This document shows positions 26,287 to 37,100 of a stretch of DNA of 64,000 nucleotides, piece after piece. The stretch covers positions 1,054,001-1,118,000 of the forward strand of contig NZ_CP090438.1 of the NCBI RefSeq assembly GCF_021441885.1, given 5' to 3'. Both the position numbers and the translations under genes were made by a program. The notes beneath the pieces are model-generated. The model saw only the letters and a program-made list of their open reading frames with translations, searched no databases and was not told where the DNA came from. This DNA is from Vibrio maritimus (lineage in GTDB: Bacteria > Pseudomonadota > Gammaproteobacteria > Enterobacterales > Vibrionaceae). Each line of letters begins with the position of its first letter. The first letter of the stretch is position 1.

Positions 26287-27093
26287 ATGTTTTGGCGAAA
26301 TGGCCAGAAGATTGACCATGTTGCGGTCACGGATAGAAGTTTTCAATACGGTGACGGTTGCTTTACAACCATATTGACGCGATATGGCAAACTTCAGTTG
26401 TGGGAACGTCACGTCACTCGTATGGAAAAGGCGCTGAAGTGTCTTAAGATCGCGCCGGTAGACTGGCATGCTCTGCGGTTGGAGATCGAGTCACATGCGT
26501 CTGATGCAAGTGAAGCTGGCATAAAACTGCATGTAAGTCGCGGCCAAGGTGGGCGCGGTTACAGTACTAAGGTAACTAAAGGTCCTTTTGTTACCGTAAG
26601 TAGCTTCGATTTTCCACCGAACTACCACGAAATTCGTGAAAATGGCTTGGAACTATCAATCTCGGATGTACGACTTGGGCATAATGCTTTGCTGGCTGGA
26701 CTCAAGCACAATAATAGACTGGAACAGATCTTAGCCAAGGAAAATGTTGAATCTAGTGGTCATCTTGATGGCATTGTGCTCGACTTTAACGGCAAAGTGA
26801 TTGAAACCACAATGGCTAACGTATTCTGGGTGAACAACAATCAAGTGTTTACACCAGACCTTAGTGTTGCCGGAGTTGCTGGTGTCATGCGTGAGGTAGT
26901 GATTGAGGAGCTGACGTTACTGGGTATTGCTGTTAACGTTGGGCACTTCGAACTTGAAGATCTCCTTGCGGCCGAAGAAGTTTTCGTTACCAATTGTATT
27001 CTGGGGGTTGCACCCATCACTAAAATTAGGGAAGTTGGTCTGTCTATCGGTCCAATAACAAAACAGATTCAGGAGAAATTAAGTCTGTGCTAA
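26287..27093 (+). CDS. pabC: Aminodeoxychorismate lyase PabC
   Basis: PabC is a PLP enzyme that splits 4-amino-4-deoxychorismate to p-aminobenzoate and pyruvate for folate synthesis. The 268-residue protein has the class-IV aminotransferase fold, with RSFQYGDGCFTT near the N terminus, the PLP lysine in GLKHNNRLEQ, and TNCILGVAPI near the C terminus. ATG 26287 is preceded by AAAGGAA. The gene overlaps mltG by seven bases. Confidence 0.93.
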   Translation: MFWRNGQKIDHVAVTDRSFQYGDGCFTTILTRYGKLQLWERHVTRMEKALKCLKIAPVDWHALRLEIESHASDASEAGIKLHVSRGQGGRGYSTKVTKGPFVTVSSFDFPPNYHEIRENGLELSISDVRLGHNALLAGLKHNNRLEQILAKENVESSGHLDGIVLDFNGKVIETTMANVFWVNNNQVFTPDLSVAGVAGVMREVVIEELTLLGIAVNVGHFELEDLLAAEEVFVTNCILGVAPITKIREVGLSIGPITKQIQEKLSLC

Positions 27094-28103
27094 AGAAGTT
27101 TTTATTGCTCGTCATCATACTTGCTGCAGTCGCAGTAGGTAGCTTTGTTCATGTTAAAAATAGCGTGCAGGATTTTGTTAACCAGCCTCTGAACCTTGAA
27201 GAGCCAACACTGATTACCGTAGAGCGCGGCAACAGTCTCAATACGCTAATGGCGACATTTGAGGGTAATCAATGGATTGAACCTACGCCATTTGCCGAAT
27301 TAGTTCGCCGCTTCCATCCAGAGCTCACGCAAATTAAGGTTGGAACATTCGAACTGAAGCCGACTATGACGTTTAAAGAGGCGATTGACGCGGTTATCGA
27401 GGGTAAAGAGTACCAACTTGCGATTACCTTTATTGAAGGCTCTACCTTTAAAGAATGGCGTGAACAGTTTGCTAATGCAGATTACCTAGAGCACAAAACG
27501 CTTGAAATGGACGAAAAAGCGATAGCGCAAGAGCTAGGCATCGAGCACGAACGCTTAGAAGGGCTCTTCCTTGCAGAAACCTATCATTACTCCGTGGGTG
27601 ATAGTGACCTTGATATTTTAAAGCGCGCTAACAGAAAGTTAAACAAGGTACTTTCGGAAAGTTGGGAGCAGCGACAAGATAAGCTTCCACTAAAGAACGA
27701 GTACGAAGCCTTGATTTTGGCATCTATTATCGAGAAAGAGACCTCAGTACCATCAGAGCGCGAACGTGTGGCGTCTGTGTTCGTTAATCGCCTAAACATC
27801 GGTATGCGCCTGCAAACCGACCCAACGGTGATCTACGGCATGGGCGATAGATATGATGGCAACATTCGTAAGAAAGATCTTCGAGAAGCAACGCCATACA
27901 ATACCTATGTCATTAATGGCTTACCACCAACGCCAATTGCAATGCCTGGTAAAGCATCTATCATGGCGTCAGTAAATCCGGAAGACAGCAATTATCTATA
28001 TTTCGTGGCTAGCGGTACAGGTGGCCATGTCTTTTCAAAGAATTTAAGAGACCACAACCGCGCGGTCCAACAGTATCTAAAACAACTAAGAAGTCGAAAA
28101 TGA
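27087..28103 (+). CDS. mltG: Endolytic murein transglycosylase MltG
   Basis: MltG cuts nascent glycan strands and is thought to end chain polymerisation. The 338-residue protein has one N-terminal membrane helix (about 4-22) and a YceG periplasmic domain with the catalytic Glu in ASIIEKET. Other conserved blocks are QTDPTVIYG and TPYNTY-INGLPPTPI. It overlaps pabC upstream and tmk downstream by four bases, so the three are translated as a unit. Confidence 0.95.
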   Translation: MLKKFLLLVIILAAVAVGSFVHVKNSVQDFVNQPLNLEEPTLITVERGNSLNTLMATFEGNQWIEPTPFAELVRRFHPELTQIKVGTFELKPTMTFKEAIDAVIEGKEYQLAITFIEGSTFKEWREQFANADYLEHKTLEMDEKAIAQELGIEHERLEGLFLAETYHYSVGDSDLDILKRANRKLNKVLSESWEQRQDKLPLKNEYEALILASIIEKETSVPSERERVASVFVNRLNIGMRLQTDPTVIYGMGDRYDGNIRKKDLREATPYNTYVINGLPPTPIAMPGKASIMASVNPEDSNYLYFVASGTGGHVFSKNLRDHNRAVQQYLKQLRSRK

Positions 28104-28732
28104 ACCAAGGCAAATTTATCGTAATCGAGGGCCTAGAAGGCGCAGGTAAGAGTTCAGCAATCAGTGTGTTACGCTCTGAGTTAGAAGCAGCAGGCATTGA
28201 TTCTATTGAAAATACTCGCGAGCCTGGTGGTACAGCCTTGGCTGAAAAATTGCGTGCCTTGGTAAAAGAAGAGCAAGAAGGGGAGATTCTTCAAGATCGC
28301 TCTGAGCTACTGCTGATTTATGCAGCTCGCATTCAATTGCTAGAAACCGTGATCAAGCCTGCTCTTGAGTCTGGCTCTTGGGTTATTGGTGATCGACATG
28401 ATCTCTCTTCTCAAGCCTACCAAGGCGGTGGTCGTCAAATCGATAAGCATATTATGTCTTCGCTTAAAGAGATCGCACTTGGCGACTTTAAGCCAGACCT
28501 CACCCTGTATCTAGATCTTGACCCAAGACTCGGTCTTGAGCGAGCACGTGGTAGAGGTGAGCTAGACCGAATTGAGAAAATGGATATTTCATTTTTCGAC
28601 CGCACCCGCGAACGCTACTTAGAATTGGCAAATTCGGATTCGAGCATTGTGATTATCGATGCAAGCCAAGATATGGAATCGGTTCAAGCGGACATTCGCC
28701 ATGCTGTGCAAGCTTGGTTGGCCGCGCAGTAG
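28100..28732 (+). CDS. tmk: Thymidylate kinase
   Basis: Tmk phosphorylates dTMP to dTDP. The 210-residue protein has the P-loop EGLEGAGKSS, the DR-x-Y/H region (GDRHDLSSQAYQGGGR) and the lid ARGRGELDRIE. The ATGA overlap with mltG and the short gap to holB match the E. coli order. Confidence 0.96.
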   Translation: MNQGKFIVIEGLEGAGKSSAISVLRSELEAAGIDSIENTREPGGTALAEKLRALVKEEQEGEILQDRSELLLIYAARIQLLETVIKPALESGSWVIGDRHDLSSQAYQGGGRQIDKHIMSSLKEIALGDFKPDLTLYLDLDPRLGLERARGRGELDRIEKMDISFFDRTRERYLELANSDSSIVIIDASQDMESVQADIRHAVQAWLAAQ

Positions 28733-28740
28733 GAGCAAGT

Positions 28741-29703
28741 ATGCAGGACTATCCATGGCAGGCTGATCTGTGGCAAAAGCTCAAGGGGAACCTTGAGAGG
28801 CAGCATATTCCAGGAGCAATGCTGATCCAAGCTAAGATTGGCTTGGGCCCCGAGGCTCTAGTTGAGCGATATGTCGCAGGTTTAATGTGTCAGAACGATG
28901 CCTCTGAGCCGTGCGGCTTTTGTCATGCTTGCAGCCTGATCGCTTCTGATTCTCACCCAGACGTTCACTTCGTTGAACCTGAAAAAGATAAAAAGAACCT
29001 TTCGGTTGAGCAAATTAGACAAGCGAATAAATGGGCTCTTGAGTCTTCTCAGTTTGGTGGATATCGATTGATTATACTGCCTCAAGCCGAGCGCATGAAT
29101 GTTTCCGCTGCCAATGCACTACTTAAGACTCTAGAGGAACCACCTAGCAATTGTGTGTTCATCCTAACGACAGAACATGCCCAGCGTTTGCTGCCCACTA
29201 TTCGCAGCCGATGTGAGGTTTGGCATCTTTCTGCTCCGTCTCAAGCTCAATCTGTTGACTGGGTCAGCGCACAATTAGGAAAGCGTATTTCTCTTCGAAT
29301 TGCTTACCTATGTCAGTCTGAGCCTTTAGCGATAAAATCGTTCGTAGAACAGGGTAGAGAAAAGGAGTTAGATACACTGCTCTCGGCATTTCTAAGTGCT
29401 GTAACGAATCGTAATGCGGACGTAACGGCCTTTATGAATGTATTCTTGAAAAGTGACGTCACCTTTGATGAACAGCTTTCATGGTTGTGGTTGGTATTGG
29501 CTAGTGCTCAAAAGCAGTCGTTAGGTCTTGTCCAAGGCGAGATGATTCCTGAAGCTGCCCAACTAGCATCGTTATATTCCTATCAGAGCTTGTTCAAGCA
29601 ATCTGAATCCTTGGCAGAGCTCAAAAAGCAACTCAGCGAATCTAGCGGGCTAAATGCTGAGTTACTCGTGACTAATTGGCTATACTCTTTCTTAACCGCT
29701 TAA
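28741..29703 (+). CDS. holB: DNA polymerase III subunit delta'
   Basis: Delta' is a stator part of the clamp-loader that places the beta clamp on DNA. The 320-residue protein has the AAA+ fold with a zinc-binding C-x8-C-x2-C-x2-C module (CQNDASEPCGFCHAC), the NALLKTLEEPP block and the SRC sensor region (TIRSRCEV). ATG 28741 is preceded by TAGGAGCAAGT. An opening at 28714 would overlap tmk and adds nothing conserved. Confidence 0.94.
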   Translation: MQDYPWQADLWQKLKGNLERQHIPGAMLIQAKIGLGPEALVERYVAGLMCQNDASEPCGFCHACSLIASDSHPDVHFVEPEKDKKNLSVEQIRQANKWALESSQFGGYRLIILPQAERMNVSAANALLKTLEEPPSNCVFILTTEHAQRLLPTIRSRCEVWHLSAPSQAQSVDWVSAQLGKRISLRIAYLCQSEPLAIKSFVEQGREKELDTLLSAFLSAVTNRNADVTAFMNVFLKSDVTFDEQLSWLWLVLASAQKQSLGLVQGEMIPEAAQLASLYSYQSLFKQSESLAELKKQLSESSGLNAELLVTNWLYSFLTA

Positions 29704-29718
29704 ATTAACGCTCACTAT

Positions 29719-29750
29719 CCTCGGCATGGTTGTTCATTATTATGCCGAGG
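29719..29750. repeat. Inverted repeat between holB and ycfH
   Basis: CCTCGGCAT and ATGCCGAGG are a perfect nine-base inverted repeat with a 14-base loop. No T-run follows (GGGCTTTC), so it is not a standard terminator; it may stabilise RNA or bind a protein. Confidence 0.6.
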
Positions 29751-29817
29751 GCTTTCATTTGCTGAAGCCGAATTGGGCTGTCAGTATCTTTAAATTCTTA
29801 CGCACGAAGAAGACGTT

Positions 29818-30585
29818 ATGTTTGTAGATTCCCATTGCCATCTCGATAAGCTGAACTATGAAGAGCTGCATGATGGCATCGAAGATGTACTTAAAAAAGC
29901 AAAAGCCGCCAACGTTGATAAGCTTTTATCTGTCGGTGTTACGCTTGACTCATTTCCAAATATGATGGAGCTAATCAAGCCATACCCAGAGATCATGGCA
30001 TCTTGTGGTGTGCATCCACTTGATGTAGAGAGTGCTTTTTCTTTGGAGCAGTTTAAGAAGTACGTTGCCAATGACAGGGTCGTTGCTGTCGGTGAAACGG
30101 GTTTAGACTACCACTATCAACCAGAAACGGCTGAGCTGCAAAAAAAGCGTTTTGAGCAGCAAGTTGAGGTGGCGGTGGATGTCAATAAACCGCTAATTAT
30201 CCATACTAGAAACGCGCGCGAAGACACGTTATCCATTCTTCGTAATGGCGGAGCGGACAAGTGTGGAGGTGTGATCCACTGTTTCACCGAGGATCTGGCT
30301 TTTGCTGAAGCAGCTATGGATCTCGGGTTCTATATTTCTATTTCGGGCATTGTCACTTTCAGGCAAGCCAAAGAACTCAAAGAGGTCGTGAAACAATTAC
30401 CGCTTGAAAGGCTGCTTATTGAAACAGACTCTCCTTATCTCGCACCAATTCCGCATCGTGGTAAAGAGAATCAACCGGCCTACGTAGTGGAGGTTGCTGC
30501 CTATATTGCTCAGCTAAAAGGGGTATCGCTGTCAGAAGTTGGAGAAAAAACCAGCAAAAACTATCAGGATCTTTTTTTGCGTTAG
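29818..30585 (+). CDS. ycfH: TatD-family metal-dependent hydrolase YcfH
   Basis: This 255-residue amidohydrolase-type protein has the metal-binding sites of TatD nucleases: DSHCHLD at the N terminus, GETGLDYH, IIHTRNA, VIHCFTE and IETDSPYLAP. TatD relatives are 3'-5' exonucleases or D-aminoacyl-tRNA deacylases; the substrate of YcfH is not settled. It follows holB as in E. coli and ends at a strong terminator. Confidence 0.92.
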   Translation: MFVDSHCHLDKLNYEELHDGIEDVLKKAKAANVDKLLSVGVTLDSFPNMMELIKPYPEIMASCGVHPLDVESAFSLEQFKKYVANDRVVAVGETGLDYHYQPETAELQKKRFEQQVEVAVDVNKPLIIHTRNAREDTLSILRNGGADKCGGVIHCFTEDLAFAEAAMDLGFYISISGIVTFRQAKELKEVVKQLPLERLLIETDSPYLAPIPHRGKENQPAYVVEVAAYIAQLKGVSLSEVGEKTSKNYQDLFLR

Positions 30586-30614
30586 GAAATAACAACTCAG
30601 ATACAACCGATTAG

Positions 30615-30639
30615 AAAAGGCGCAGTTTGCGCCTTTTTT
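30615..30639 (+). terminator. Terminator of the holB-ycfH end of the operon
   Basis: AAAAGGCGCA pairs with TGCGCCTTTT, and six T residues end the stem. Confidence 0.8.
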
Positions 30640-30640
30640 G

Positions 30641-31039
30641 TCGAAAAAATTTGAAAATATCAAATTAATTTAACGTTAACGAAATCTGTTGAGAAAAAAG
30701 AAGTGATTCAGCACAAACTGTAATTATGTTACGTAAAATAACTTAAGAGTGTATTTTATTCACCCCGTAAAATTAATTGATGTAATTATTTATTGTATTA
30801 ATTTCAATGACTTATTTACTCTGAAAACCATTACACAAGCCTGCTTGAAACGTGATCCATGCGTAGTTTTGAAACTAAATTTCGTAAGTGTGTAGAAACC
30901 TTGAGGGTCATCAAGATATATTTAGAGGCAGAAAATATAATTCGAATCGTGGTTACATTTTCTATGGGTGCTAACATTTAGGCTACGGGGGTGTGCCGTT
31001 AGAGCCCATAATACTAATAACTTTATCAGGAGCATAAAC
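30641..31039. other. ptsG upstream control region
   Basis: About 400 AT-rich bases contain no gene. AAACGTGATC at 30848-30857 resembles the left half of a CRP site, but the right half is poor. TATAAT at 30936-30941 is a candidate -10 without a good -35, as expected for an activated promoter. The start codon has CAGGAG upstream. Glucose/cAMP control is expected from ptsG biology but is not shown by the sequence. Confidence 0.45.
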
Positions 31040-32473
31040 ATGTTTAAGAACCTTTTTGCTAACCTGCAAAAAGTTGGTAAGTCTCTGATGCTACCAGTAT
31101 CGGTACTACCAGTTGCAGGTATTCTACTTGGGGTAGGTGCTGCTAACCTAGGCTTCATTCCAGATGTGGTTTCAAACCTAATGGAACAAGCTGGTGGTTC
31201 AGTATTCGGCCAAATGGCACTGCTATTTGCTGTAGGTGTTGCACTAGGCTTTACTAACAACGACGGTGTTGCAGGTCTTGCAGCTATCGTTGGTTACGGC
31301 ATCATGACTGCTACGCTTAGCGTAATGGCTGGTGTTATGGGCGTTGAAAAAATCGATACAGGTGTACTAGGTGGTATCCTTGTCGGTGGTGTGGCTGCTT
31401 GGGCATTCAACCGTTTCTTCAAGATTCAACTTCCAGAATACCTTGGCTTCTTCGCTGGTAAGCGTGCTGTGCCAATCATTACTGGTTTCACTGCAATCGC
31501 ACTTGGTATCGTACTGTCTATCGTATGGCCACCAATCGGTTCTGCAATCGGTGCATTCTCTCACTGGGCAGCTGAGCAAAACCCACAACTAGCATTCGGT
31601 ATCTACGGTGTTGTTGAGCGTTCTCTAATCCCATTCGGTCTACACCACGTTTGGAACGTACCATTCTTCTTCGAAGCAGGTACTTGTGTTAACGCTGCAG
31701 GCGAAACTCAAAACGGCGTACTAACTTGTTACCTAGTTGCAGACGAAGCGTCTCGTGCTGCTGGTAATGGCTTCGGTCAGCTAGCGGGTGGTTACATGTT
31801 CAAGATGTTCGGTCTACCAGCTGCTGCAATCGCTATTGCACACTGTGCTAAACCAGAGAACCGCGCGAAAGTTATGGGTATCATGGCTTCTGCTGCTCTA
31901 ACATCGTTCCTAACAGGTATCACTGAGCCAATCGAATTCTCATTCCTATTCGTAGCTCCAGTACTATACGCAATCCACGCTCTACTAGCTGGTTCTGCAT
32001 ACGTTGTTGCTAACACTGTAGGTTTCGTACACGGTACTTCGTTCTCACACGGTCTAATCGACTTCCTAGTACTGTCTGGTAACTCTCAGAAGATCGGTCT
32101 GATGGTTGGTATCGGTCTAATCTACGCAGCTATCTACTACTTCGTATTCCGCGCTGTAATCACTGCGATGGACCTTAAGACTCCTGGTCGTGAAGACGAG
32201 ACTGAAGAAGCAGGTGCAGCAGTATCTGGCAACGAAATGGCTGGCGAACTAGTTGCAGCATTCGGTGGCAAAGCTAACATTACAGGTCTAGATGCATGTA
32301 TCACACGTCTACGTGTTGCAGTAGCTGACACTGAAATCGTTGACCAAGACAAGCTTAAGCAACTTGGTGCAGCAGGTGTAGTTGTAGTATCTGGTGGTGT
32401 TCAAGCTATCTTCGGTACTAAGTCAGACAACCTGAAAACAGATATGGATGAGTGGATTCGTAACCACGGCTAA
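31040..32473 (+). CDS. ptsG: Glucose-specific PTS enzyme IIBC
   Basis: PtsG imports and phosphorylates glucose using phosphate passed from IIA-Glc. The 477-residue protein has the membrane IIC domain (about 1-375) and a cytoplasmic IIB domain whose phosphorylated cysteine is C420 in LDACITRLRV. There is no IIA domain; crr must be elsewhere. The start MFKNLFANLQKVGKSLMLPV is the family start and has CAGGAG upstream; the opening back to 30968 is leader. Very uniform codon choice (CTA, GGT, ACT) suggests strong expression. Confidence 0.95.
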   Translation: MFKNLFANLQKVGKSLMLPVSVLPVAGILLGVGAANLGFIPDVVSNLMEQAGGSVFGQMALLFAVGVALGFTNNDGVAGLAAIVGYGIMTATLSVMAGVMGVEKIDTGVLGGILVGGVAAWAFNRFFKIQLPEYLGFFAGKRAVPIITGFTAIALGIVLSIVWPPIGSAIGAFSHWAAEQNPQLAFGIYGVVERSLIPFGLHHVWNVPFFFEAGTCVNAAGETQNGVLTCYLVADEASRAAGNGFGQLAGGYMFKMFGLPAAAIAIAHCAKPENRAKVMGIMASAALTSFLTGITEPIEFSFLFVAPVLYAIHALLAGSAYVVANTVGFVHGTSFSHGLIDFLVLSGNSQKIGLMVGIGLIYAAIYYFVFRAVITAMDLKTPGREDETEEAGAAVSGNEMAGELVAAFGGKANITGLDACITRLRVAVADTEIVDQDKLKQLGAAGVVVVSGGVQAIFGTKSDNLKTDMDEWIRNHG

Positions 32474-32492
32474 TTCCTCAATCCAAAGTTAT

Positions 32493-32521
32493 AAAAGGGA
32501 AGCTTAGGCTTCCCTTTTTTT
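32493..32521. terminator. Terminator between ptsG and the acetyltransferase gene
   Basis: AAAAGGGAAGC and GCTTCCCTTTT form an eleven-pair stem with a four-base loop, followed by T residues. It probably serves ptsG mainly. Confidence 0.82.
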
Positions 32522-32565
32522 CGTCTGAATGAATGTCTATAGACTCTCGTCTCTTCAATTTAGCG

Positions 32566-33120
32566 CTATGTAAGATTCCACTCAGATGGCAATAGTGAAT
32601 ACACCATTCCTTCACGCGGTTTACCGTTAAAGATATAACGATTTTTTGCAAGGCACTCGAAGGTGGCACCAAGCTTTTCGGCAAATCGATAACTTGGTTT
32701 ATTGGCTGGGTCGCAGACTATCTCTAAGCGTGTGAGTAACAGGTGGGCAAAAGAGAACTCCACTAGAGCCTCCATAGCTTCTACTGCGTATCCTTTCTGC
32801 TGAGCTTTGTCTTTCATCCAATAACCAAGACTGCCCATATTGAAGGTGTGGTAGAACTCGTTGAGCGCGACCATTCCTAGAAATTCATTGTCGCTTCTTG
32901 TGAAAATGGCAAAGCCAAAGGCGTTAGCTTTAACCCAGTTAAGGCGTGTTGCTCCGATAAAGTCGAGTGCTTCGGACTCAGTAAATTCTGAATGACACCA
33001 ATCTATCCATTGATGAAGTGATGGAGAGGTGCATATGGTGTCTGCAAGTATAGGTGCTTCATCTGGCGTCAGAAGGCGCAGGCAAAGCCGTTTGGTGTAG
33101 ATGGTGTAATTGGTGTTCAT
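32566..33120 (-). CDS. GNAT-family N-acetyltransferase
   Basis: This 184-residue protein resembles the RimJ/RimL type (Acetyltransf_3): LCLRLLTPDEAP at the start, GYWMKDKAQQKGYAVEAMEAL for acetyl-CoA binding, and ANKPSYRFAEKLGA near the end. Targets could be ribosomal proteins or small amines; none can be assigned. It lies alone on the minus strand downstream of csiV, separated from it by a terminator. Confidence 0.88.
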   Translation of the reverse strand: MNTNYTIYTKRLCLRLLTPDEAPILADTICTSPSLHQWIDWCHSEFTESEALDFIGATRLNWVKANAFGFAIFTRSDNEFLGMVALNEFYHTFNMGSLGYWMKDKAQQKGYAVEAMEALVEFSFAHLLLTRLEIVCDPANKPSYRFAEKLGATFECLAKNRYIFNGKPREGMVYSLLPSEWNLT

Positions 33121-33152
33121 AGCTAAAGTATAAACCTAAGTCATGCGCATAT

Positions 33153-33180
33153 AAAAAAGGCCCGCGTTAGCGAGCCCTTT
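33153..33180 (-). terminator. Terminator of csiV
   Basis: Read leftward, GGGCTCGC and GCGGGCC make a GC-rich stem followed by six T residues. Confidence 0.78.
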
Positions 33181-33195
33181 AACTGTGAGTTGGCG

Positions 33196-34008
33196 TTAGT
33201 TTTGTACGCGTCTCACCTGAATGATCATCCCCATCAGTGGATGATCTAGGTAGTGTGTTTCACTACTGCGCATGCGACGCTTTTGGTCGAGGCGGTAATC
33301 TTTTAAGAAAGTAAGTGTCTCGCGTTGCGGCTCGATAGCGGCTAAGTTACCAGCGATAACATTGCTGTCTTGAACATCGTCAGACGCTGTGTTCTCTGAT
33401 AAATCGTTAGACTCTATTGCATCAGCTGGTGTTTCATCGATAGGCGAGGAGACGATAACCTGCTTGGTACTTGGAGATTTGAGATCAAGCTGAGCTTCGG
33501 CATACAGGTAATGCTGCACGTAGATCTGTAGCTTGCCATCTAGCTCGTACAATGGCTTATCAATAGCGACTTCCGTTACACCATCTACAGGTGAAGAGGT
33601 GTTACTGCTGCTTCCCTTTTCAGAGCCATCTGGATAAAACTGAGTAGAAAAATCTTTGCCTGCGCGGAATCGGAAAACCGGAGCAGAGCCTTTGCCATTA
33701 TCACCCTGACGCCATGCTTTGTGCATTAGAACGGTGTAACCCGCGTGATTACGTAGCTTAGCCACTTCATCATTTAGCTGGTAAGAAGCCGACGGAAGTG
33801 CTTGGACCCCCTTAGACGCACGGTAGCTTGAATCATTTAGGGAACCAGCGCGACTAAAGTCGATGTCTGGCATATCATTTGGCCATGACTCATTGACCTT
33901 TTCAGGATTGACGGCGCGCTTAAAAACGATCACTTCTATGTCAAATTGTCTCTGTGCCAAACTTGGCATCGAAACCAATAGCATTAGCAGTGGGATCAGC
34001 TTTTTCAT
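33196..34008 (-). CDS. csiV: Peptidoglycan-binding protein CsiV
   Basis: CsiV (cell shape integrity, Vibrio) is a periplasmic protein that, in V. cholerae, works with LpoA to keep PBP1a active when D-amino acids are present. The 270-residue protein starts MKKLIPLLMLLVSMPSLAQ, a clear signal peptide (cleavage near residue 19), and the mature start RQFDIEVIVFKRAVNPEKVNE is typical of the family. ATG 34008 is preceded by ATGGAGAAAC; the opening at 34029 is leader. It lies next to mfd, the position I recall for csiV in V. cholerae. Confidence 0.88.
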   Translation of the reverse strand: MKKLIPLLMLLVSMPSLAQRQFDIEVIVFKRAVNPEKVNESWPNDMPDIDFSRAGSLNDSSYRASKGVQALPSASYQLNDEVAKLRNHAGYTVLMHKAWRQGDNGKGSAPVFRFRAGKDFSTQFYPDGSEKGSSSNTSSPVDGVTEVAIDKPLYELDGKLQIYVQHYLYAEAQLDLKSPSTKQVIVSSPIDETPADAIESNDLSENTASDDVQDSNVIAGNLAAIEPQRETLTFLKDYRLDQKRRMRSSETHYLDHPLMGMIIQVRRVQN

Positions 34009-34135
34009 TGTTTCTCCATAGATGGCCACTGTAGATGAGTGGGACCCAGTATATCAATTAATACAAAGTGTTGCCGAAACAATTTGTGGCATTCGCCTTC
34101 ATTATGTTTCGGCAAGTCTCTACCTAGTCATAAAA

Positions 34136-37100
34136 TTAAGCTGGTATTCGATTCGCTTCAAATTCATCCAGCATGCTGTTTAGGTAGTTCAAACGCTTAC
34201 GGCGGTCGGTCAACGTTTCAATAAACTTGAATTTCGTTGGTCCTTCCATTGCAAACTTGGTTGGTTGCGCTTGAAGTAGTTTAACCAAGAAGGCTGGGTT
34301 AATGTCAGCGTCTGGATAAAACTCAATATAGCCGCCTTTCTCATGGGCTTCTACTTTCTTCACTTTAAGGTCACCACCACGAAGTTTCATTTTAGCGACT
34401 TCAAGCAAGTGTTTGGCGGCGTCCGGAAGAAGACCAAATCGGTCGATAAGCTCAACCTTGAGTTCATTCAGTTCATCTTCATTACCCACGCTAGCAATAC
34501 GCTTGTACATTGACAGACGTGTGTTGATGTCAGGAATATAATCATCAGGGAGCAAGGCTGGAATACGAAGTTCAACTTCGGTCTGCTCGCGCAAGAGATC
34601 ATCTAATGATGGCTCTTTGCCTTCTTTTAACGCCTCTACCGCTTGCTCTAGCATCTCCATGTAAAGTGAGAAGCCAACGGATTGAATCTGACCACTTTGC
34701 TCGTCACCCAACAGTTCACCTGCGCCGCGGATCTCTAAATCGTGAGTCGCGAGGGTGAATCCAGCGCCAAGATCTTCCAATGAAGCAATAGCATCGAGAC
34801 GCTTCACTGCGTCTTTGGTCATGGCTTTTGGATGTGGAGTCAGAAGGTAGGCGTAGGCCTGATGATGGGAGCGACCCACTCGTCCACGAAGCTGATGAAG
34901 CTGGGCCAGACCTAGGTTGTCTGCGCGGTCTATGATAATCGTGTTCGCGGTTGGAACGTCGATACCCGTTTCAATGATCGTCGTACAGACTAGCAGGTTA
35001 AAGCGCTGATGGTAAAAGTCATTCATGACGCGCTCTAGTTCGCGTTCACGCATTTGGCCATGTGCAACGGTTACTCGTGCTTCTGGGACCAACTTTTCAA
35101 GATCGGCTGCGACTTTTTCTATGGTCTCTACTTGATTGTGAAGGAAGTAAACCTGACCACCACGCATGATTTCACGCAGTATCGCTTCTCGCACTACACT
35201 GTCTTCGTTTTGTCGAACAAAGGTCTTTATAGCAAGACGGCGAGCCGGCGGGGTGGCAATGATTGAAAGATCACGCATTCCACTCATGGCCATATTGAGT
35301 GTTCTCGGAATTGGTGTCGCGGTGAGAGTAAGGATGTCCACATCCGCACGCATGGCTTTCACTTTCTCTTTCTGACGTACGCCAAAGCGGTGTTCTTCGT
35401 CGACGATCAGTAACCCAAGATCTTTAAATTGGATGTCACTTGATAATAGCTTGTGCGTGCCGACCACAATATCCACTTTGCCGTCAGCCACATCTTGAAG
35501 AATGGCTTTTTGCTCTTTCGCCGACTTAAAGCGTGACAGTACCTCGACTCGAATAGGCAGATTTGCAAATCGATCGCGGAAGTTCTCAAAGTGTTGTTGT
35601 GCAAGCAGTGTCGTTGGGACCAATACCGCTACTTGCTTACCATTGTCGGTTGATACAAATGCAGCACGCATGGCGACTTCTGTTTTACCAAAGCCAACAT
35701 CACCACAGACGAGTCGATCCATTGCCTTTGGCTGGCACATATCCGACATGACCGCATTGATTGCCTGTGCTTGGTCATCGGTTTCCTCAAATGGGAATCC
35801 AGCCTTGAATGTCGCGTATTGGTCGCGATCCAGTTTAAACTTGTAGCCTGGCTTAAGCTCTCGCTTAGCATAGACATCAAGTAGCTCTGCAGCGACGTCT
35901 CGAACTTTCTCCGCGGCTTTGCGGCGAGCCTTCGCCCAAGCTTCGCCACCGAGTTTGTGGAGCGGTGCGGACTCTTCGGCGCCACCAGAATAACGTCCAA
36001 TAAGGTTCAGAGAGGCCACAGGTACGTAGAGCTTGGCGTCGTTTTGGTATTCTAACGTCACGTACTCGGTCGTCATGCCACCGGCTTCTAGCGTTTGTAA
36101 GCCCACATAGCGGCCGATGCCGTGGTCGATGTGTACCACCGGCTGTCCCGGTTTGAGCTCAGCGAGGTTACGTATGACAGTGTCACTGTTTATCGAGCGC
36201 TTTTCTTTTTTACGACGCTGAATAACGCGATCGCCAAGCATGTCACTCTCACAGATGAATGCGAACTTATCTTGGAAGCTGAATCCGTGTTCACACTGTC
36301 CGATAACCAGGGTAAAACGCTCATTGCTTTCTAGTGCATCGTGCAAGCTTGATTGCTCGACAGGACGAAGCTTGATTCTGTGCAACAGTTCTAAAAGCGC
36401 CTCACGTCGGCCTTCTGACTCAACAGAGAAGATGATCTTGCCCGTAAACTGCTCAGTGAACTGACGAATTTGCGCCATCGGCTCTTTTAACTGATGCTGA
36501 ACCGTGATGTCAGGAAGAGCTTGAACTGGCGTATTGTCACGGCCTGCCTTTTGTTCAACTTCTTCGATATGGCATTGAAGTTGAGGGTATTGTTTTAGCT
36601 GAGCAAAGAACTCGTCTTTTTCGAGCCACAGCGCCTTAGGTTCGAGTAGCGGGCGCAGTGGGTCGACTTTTCTTTGTTCGAAACGCGTATCAACATCAGC
36701 CAAAAAGTGATCGACGGCACTTTCAATATCCCCCACCATGACGATCTGAGATTCTTCGCTGATATAGTCGAACAAGGTCTCGGTATGGTCAAAAAACAGT
36801 GGCTGCCAATACTCAATACCTGCAGGCCACGTGCCTTTACTGACCTGCATATACACAGACTCTGGCTCACGTCTCGCATCAAATTGCTGACGCCAGCGGG
36901 TACGAAACTCTTCAATGGCATCTTTGGTTGTTGGGAACTCATGTGCCGGAAGAAGACGGATCTCTTCAATATCCTCGATGGAGCGCTGATTTTCAGGATC
37001 AAAGGTTCGAATCGTGTCGATTTCATCATCGAAAAAGTCGATACGATACGGCGCTGAACTTCCCATCGGGAAAAGGTCGAGAATCGAACCTCGGCTGGCA

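Noticed and set aside
30848..30869. CRP site upstream of ptsG
   Set aside because: Only the left half (GTGATC) fits; the right half is too poor to list as a site.
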